Assembly (NCBI GenBank): GCA_018900295.1 | Contig: JAHIGH010000225.1 | Coordinates: forward strand, 1-6,373 | Direction of reading: 5' to 3' | DNA: 6,373 bases | Source: Patescibacteria group bacterium | Lineage (GTDB): Bacteria; Patescibacteriota; Microgenomatia; Levybacterales; UBA12049 | Shown: positions 5,585 through 6,373 of the stretch, in pieces | How positions within the stretch are numbered: position 1 is the first letter of the stretch | How the letters are laid out: the number at the start of each line of letters is the position of its first letter | Program-made: the position numbers and the translations under genes | Notes under the pieces: generated by a model | Database searches by the model: none | Told to the model about the DNA's origin: nothing | What the model saw: only the letters and a program-made list of their open reading frames with translations

Positions 5585-5679
5585 CAGCAACGACGAAACT
5601 CGCCAAAAAGACGAGTCAGCTTGTATGAGTTATTTCGTTACAAGCCCTGATATATGAAAATAGCACTCATCGGATTTGG
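5585..5679 (+). repeat. 95-bp direct repeat, downstream copy (junction with intact dapB)
   Basis: This is an exact copy of 2414-2508. Here the MITE-derived part (5585-5647) lacks its left half, being joined to island sequence, while the dapB part continues into the intact gene. The complementary damage at the two copies (complete MITE and broken dapB upstream, broken MITE and complete dapB downstream) shows that the ancestral arrangement was lysC, complete MITE, complete dapB. Confidence 0.97.
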
Positions 5680-6373
5680 GAACATGGGACGTGAGGTTGA
5701 TCGGATCGTAAAAGAAGAAAAAAAACATCAGATCGTCTCGGTAAGTTTTGGAAAAAGAGAAGACGGTCTTGATGCAAAAGGAATTAAAAAGGCCGATGTT
5801 GCGATAGATTTTACCGCGCCCGATGTAATACTTTCCAGTATTTCTGCAGTTTCGAAAATCGGCACGAATCTTGTTATCGGCACAACCGGCTGGTACGATC
5901 AACTCGAAAAGGTGAAAAAAATTGCCGCAAAATATAAAACAGGCATCATCTACGGGTCAAATTTTTCAATCGGCGCGAATGTTTTTTTCCAGATCGTCAG
6001 AGCAGCAAGTGAACGCTTCGCCAAGTTTCCCCAGTACGATGTATACGGCATTGAAACGCATCATATAGGCAAAAAAGACAGCCCGAGCGGAACGGCAAAA
6101 ACCCTTGGGCGTATTATTTTGGCAGACTCAAAAACAAAAAAAGTGTTCCAAAACGAGCGGGTCAACAGGCAGATTCGTCCTGAAGAACTTCATTTCAGCT
6201 CGGTAAGAGGCGGCGCAAATCCCGGAAGGCACGAGATCGTATTTGACAGCGCAGCAGACGAGATACGGCTCATTCATCAGGCGCATGGTAGACAGGGATT
6301 TGCGCAGGGTGCTATAATGGCCGCGGAATATATAAAAGACAAAAAGGGATTGTATCGTTTTGAAGAGCTTTTC
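5654..6373 (+). CDS. dapB: 4-hydroxy-tetrahydrodipicolinate reductase, nearly complete, cut by the window edge
   Basis: This enzyme reduces 4-hydroxy-tetrahydrodipicolinate with NAD(P)H to tetrahydrodipicolinate for lysine and diaminopimelate synthesis. From ATG 5654, 240 codons are open to the edge with no stop. Visible motifs are the Rossmann glycine loop GFGNMG (7-12), IDFTAPD (51-57), GTTGW (76-80), SNFSIGANV (102-110) and the catalytic/substrate signature ETHHIGKKDSPSGTAK (134-149), with H136/H137 and K140. Also present are RGGANPGRHEIVF (185-197) and HQAHGRQGFAQGA (208-220). GLYRFEELF at the edge is close to the usual family end, so perhaps only a few residues are missing. This is the short DapB form. 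There is no Shine-Dalgarno sequence; the 63-bp MITE remnant ends 6 bp before the ATG. Its original promoter was probably upstream of lysC, so after the split it depends on readthrough from the island or a promoter I cannot place. Confidence 0.95.
   Translation, partial: MKIALIGFGNMGREVDRIVKEEKKHQIVSVSFGKREDGLDAKGIKKADVAIDFTAPDVILSSISAVSKIGTNLVIGTTGWYDQLEKVKKIAAKYKTGIIYGSNFSIGANVFFQIVRAASERFAKFPQYDVYGIETHHIGKKDSPSGTAKTLGRIILADSKTKKVFQNERVNRQIRPEELHFSSVRGGANPGRHEIVFDSAADEIRLIHQAHGRQGFAQGAIMAAEYIKDKKGLYRFEELF

Noticed and set aside
2414..5679. The 95-bp repeats as a CRISPR array or simple target-site duplication
   Set aside because: There are only two copies, 3 kb apart, with genes between them, and 95 bp is far too long for a transposon target duplication.
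5630..5902. Minus-strand 90-residue frame over dapB
   Set aside because: It is antisense to the well-supported dapB, with low-complexity phenylalanine runs from the complementary lysine codons.

Overview
The window looks like a bacterial chromosome fragment of moderate to low G+C from an uncultured lineage. Three housekeeping genes frame it: the 3' end of purT (formate-dependent GAR transformylase), a complete monofunctional aspartate kinase (lysC-type), and a nearly complete dapB (4-hydroxy-tetrahydrodipicolinate reductase). None of the visible start codons has a convincing Shine-Dalgarno sequence, and one gene has a near-perfect sigma70-type promoter that would give an essentially leaderless mRNA. 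Together with the compact gene set and a putative GT-C-like membrane protein next to small secreted proteins, this would fit a Patescibacteria/CPR-like genome. That assignment is a guess from style, not from a marker gene.

Layout. 1-406: purT C-terminus, plus strand. 414-890: unrecognised 158-residue protein on the minus strand, convergent with purT. 891-985: divergent promoter region. 986-2314: lysC. 2315-2476: a 162-bp MITE-like element with perfect 18-bp terminal inverted repeats, starting on the base after the lysC stop codon. 2483-2518: an 11-codon ghost of the dapB start. 2509-5584: an AT-rich insert carrying a multi-pass membrane protein (minus), a secreted protein with a C-terminal FIMAH-type domain (plus) and a 79-residue membrane-anchored protein (plus). 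5585-5679: an exact second copy of 2414-2508. 5654-6373: dapB, running off the right edge.

The main observation is that lysC and dapB, two enzymes of the aspartate/lysine pathway, were once neighbours separated only by the MITE-like element. They have since been split by a 3.17-kb island bounded by 95-bp perfect direct repeats. Each repeat holds the right 63 bp of the MITE-like element plus 32 bp leading into dapB, including its first 26 coding bases. Recombination between the repeats would excise a 3171-bp circle and exactly restore lysC-MITE-dapB. The island has its own divergent promoters, and all its products appear to be membrane-bound or exported, so it resembles a self-contained cell-surface cargo module. 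No recombinase or transposase is present in it.
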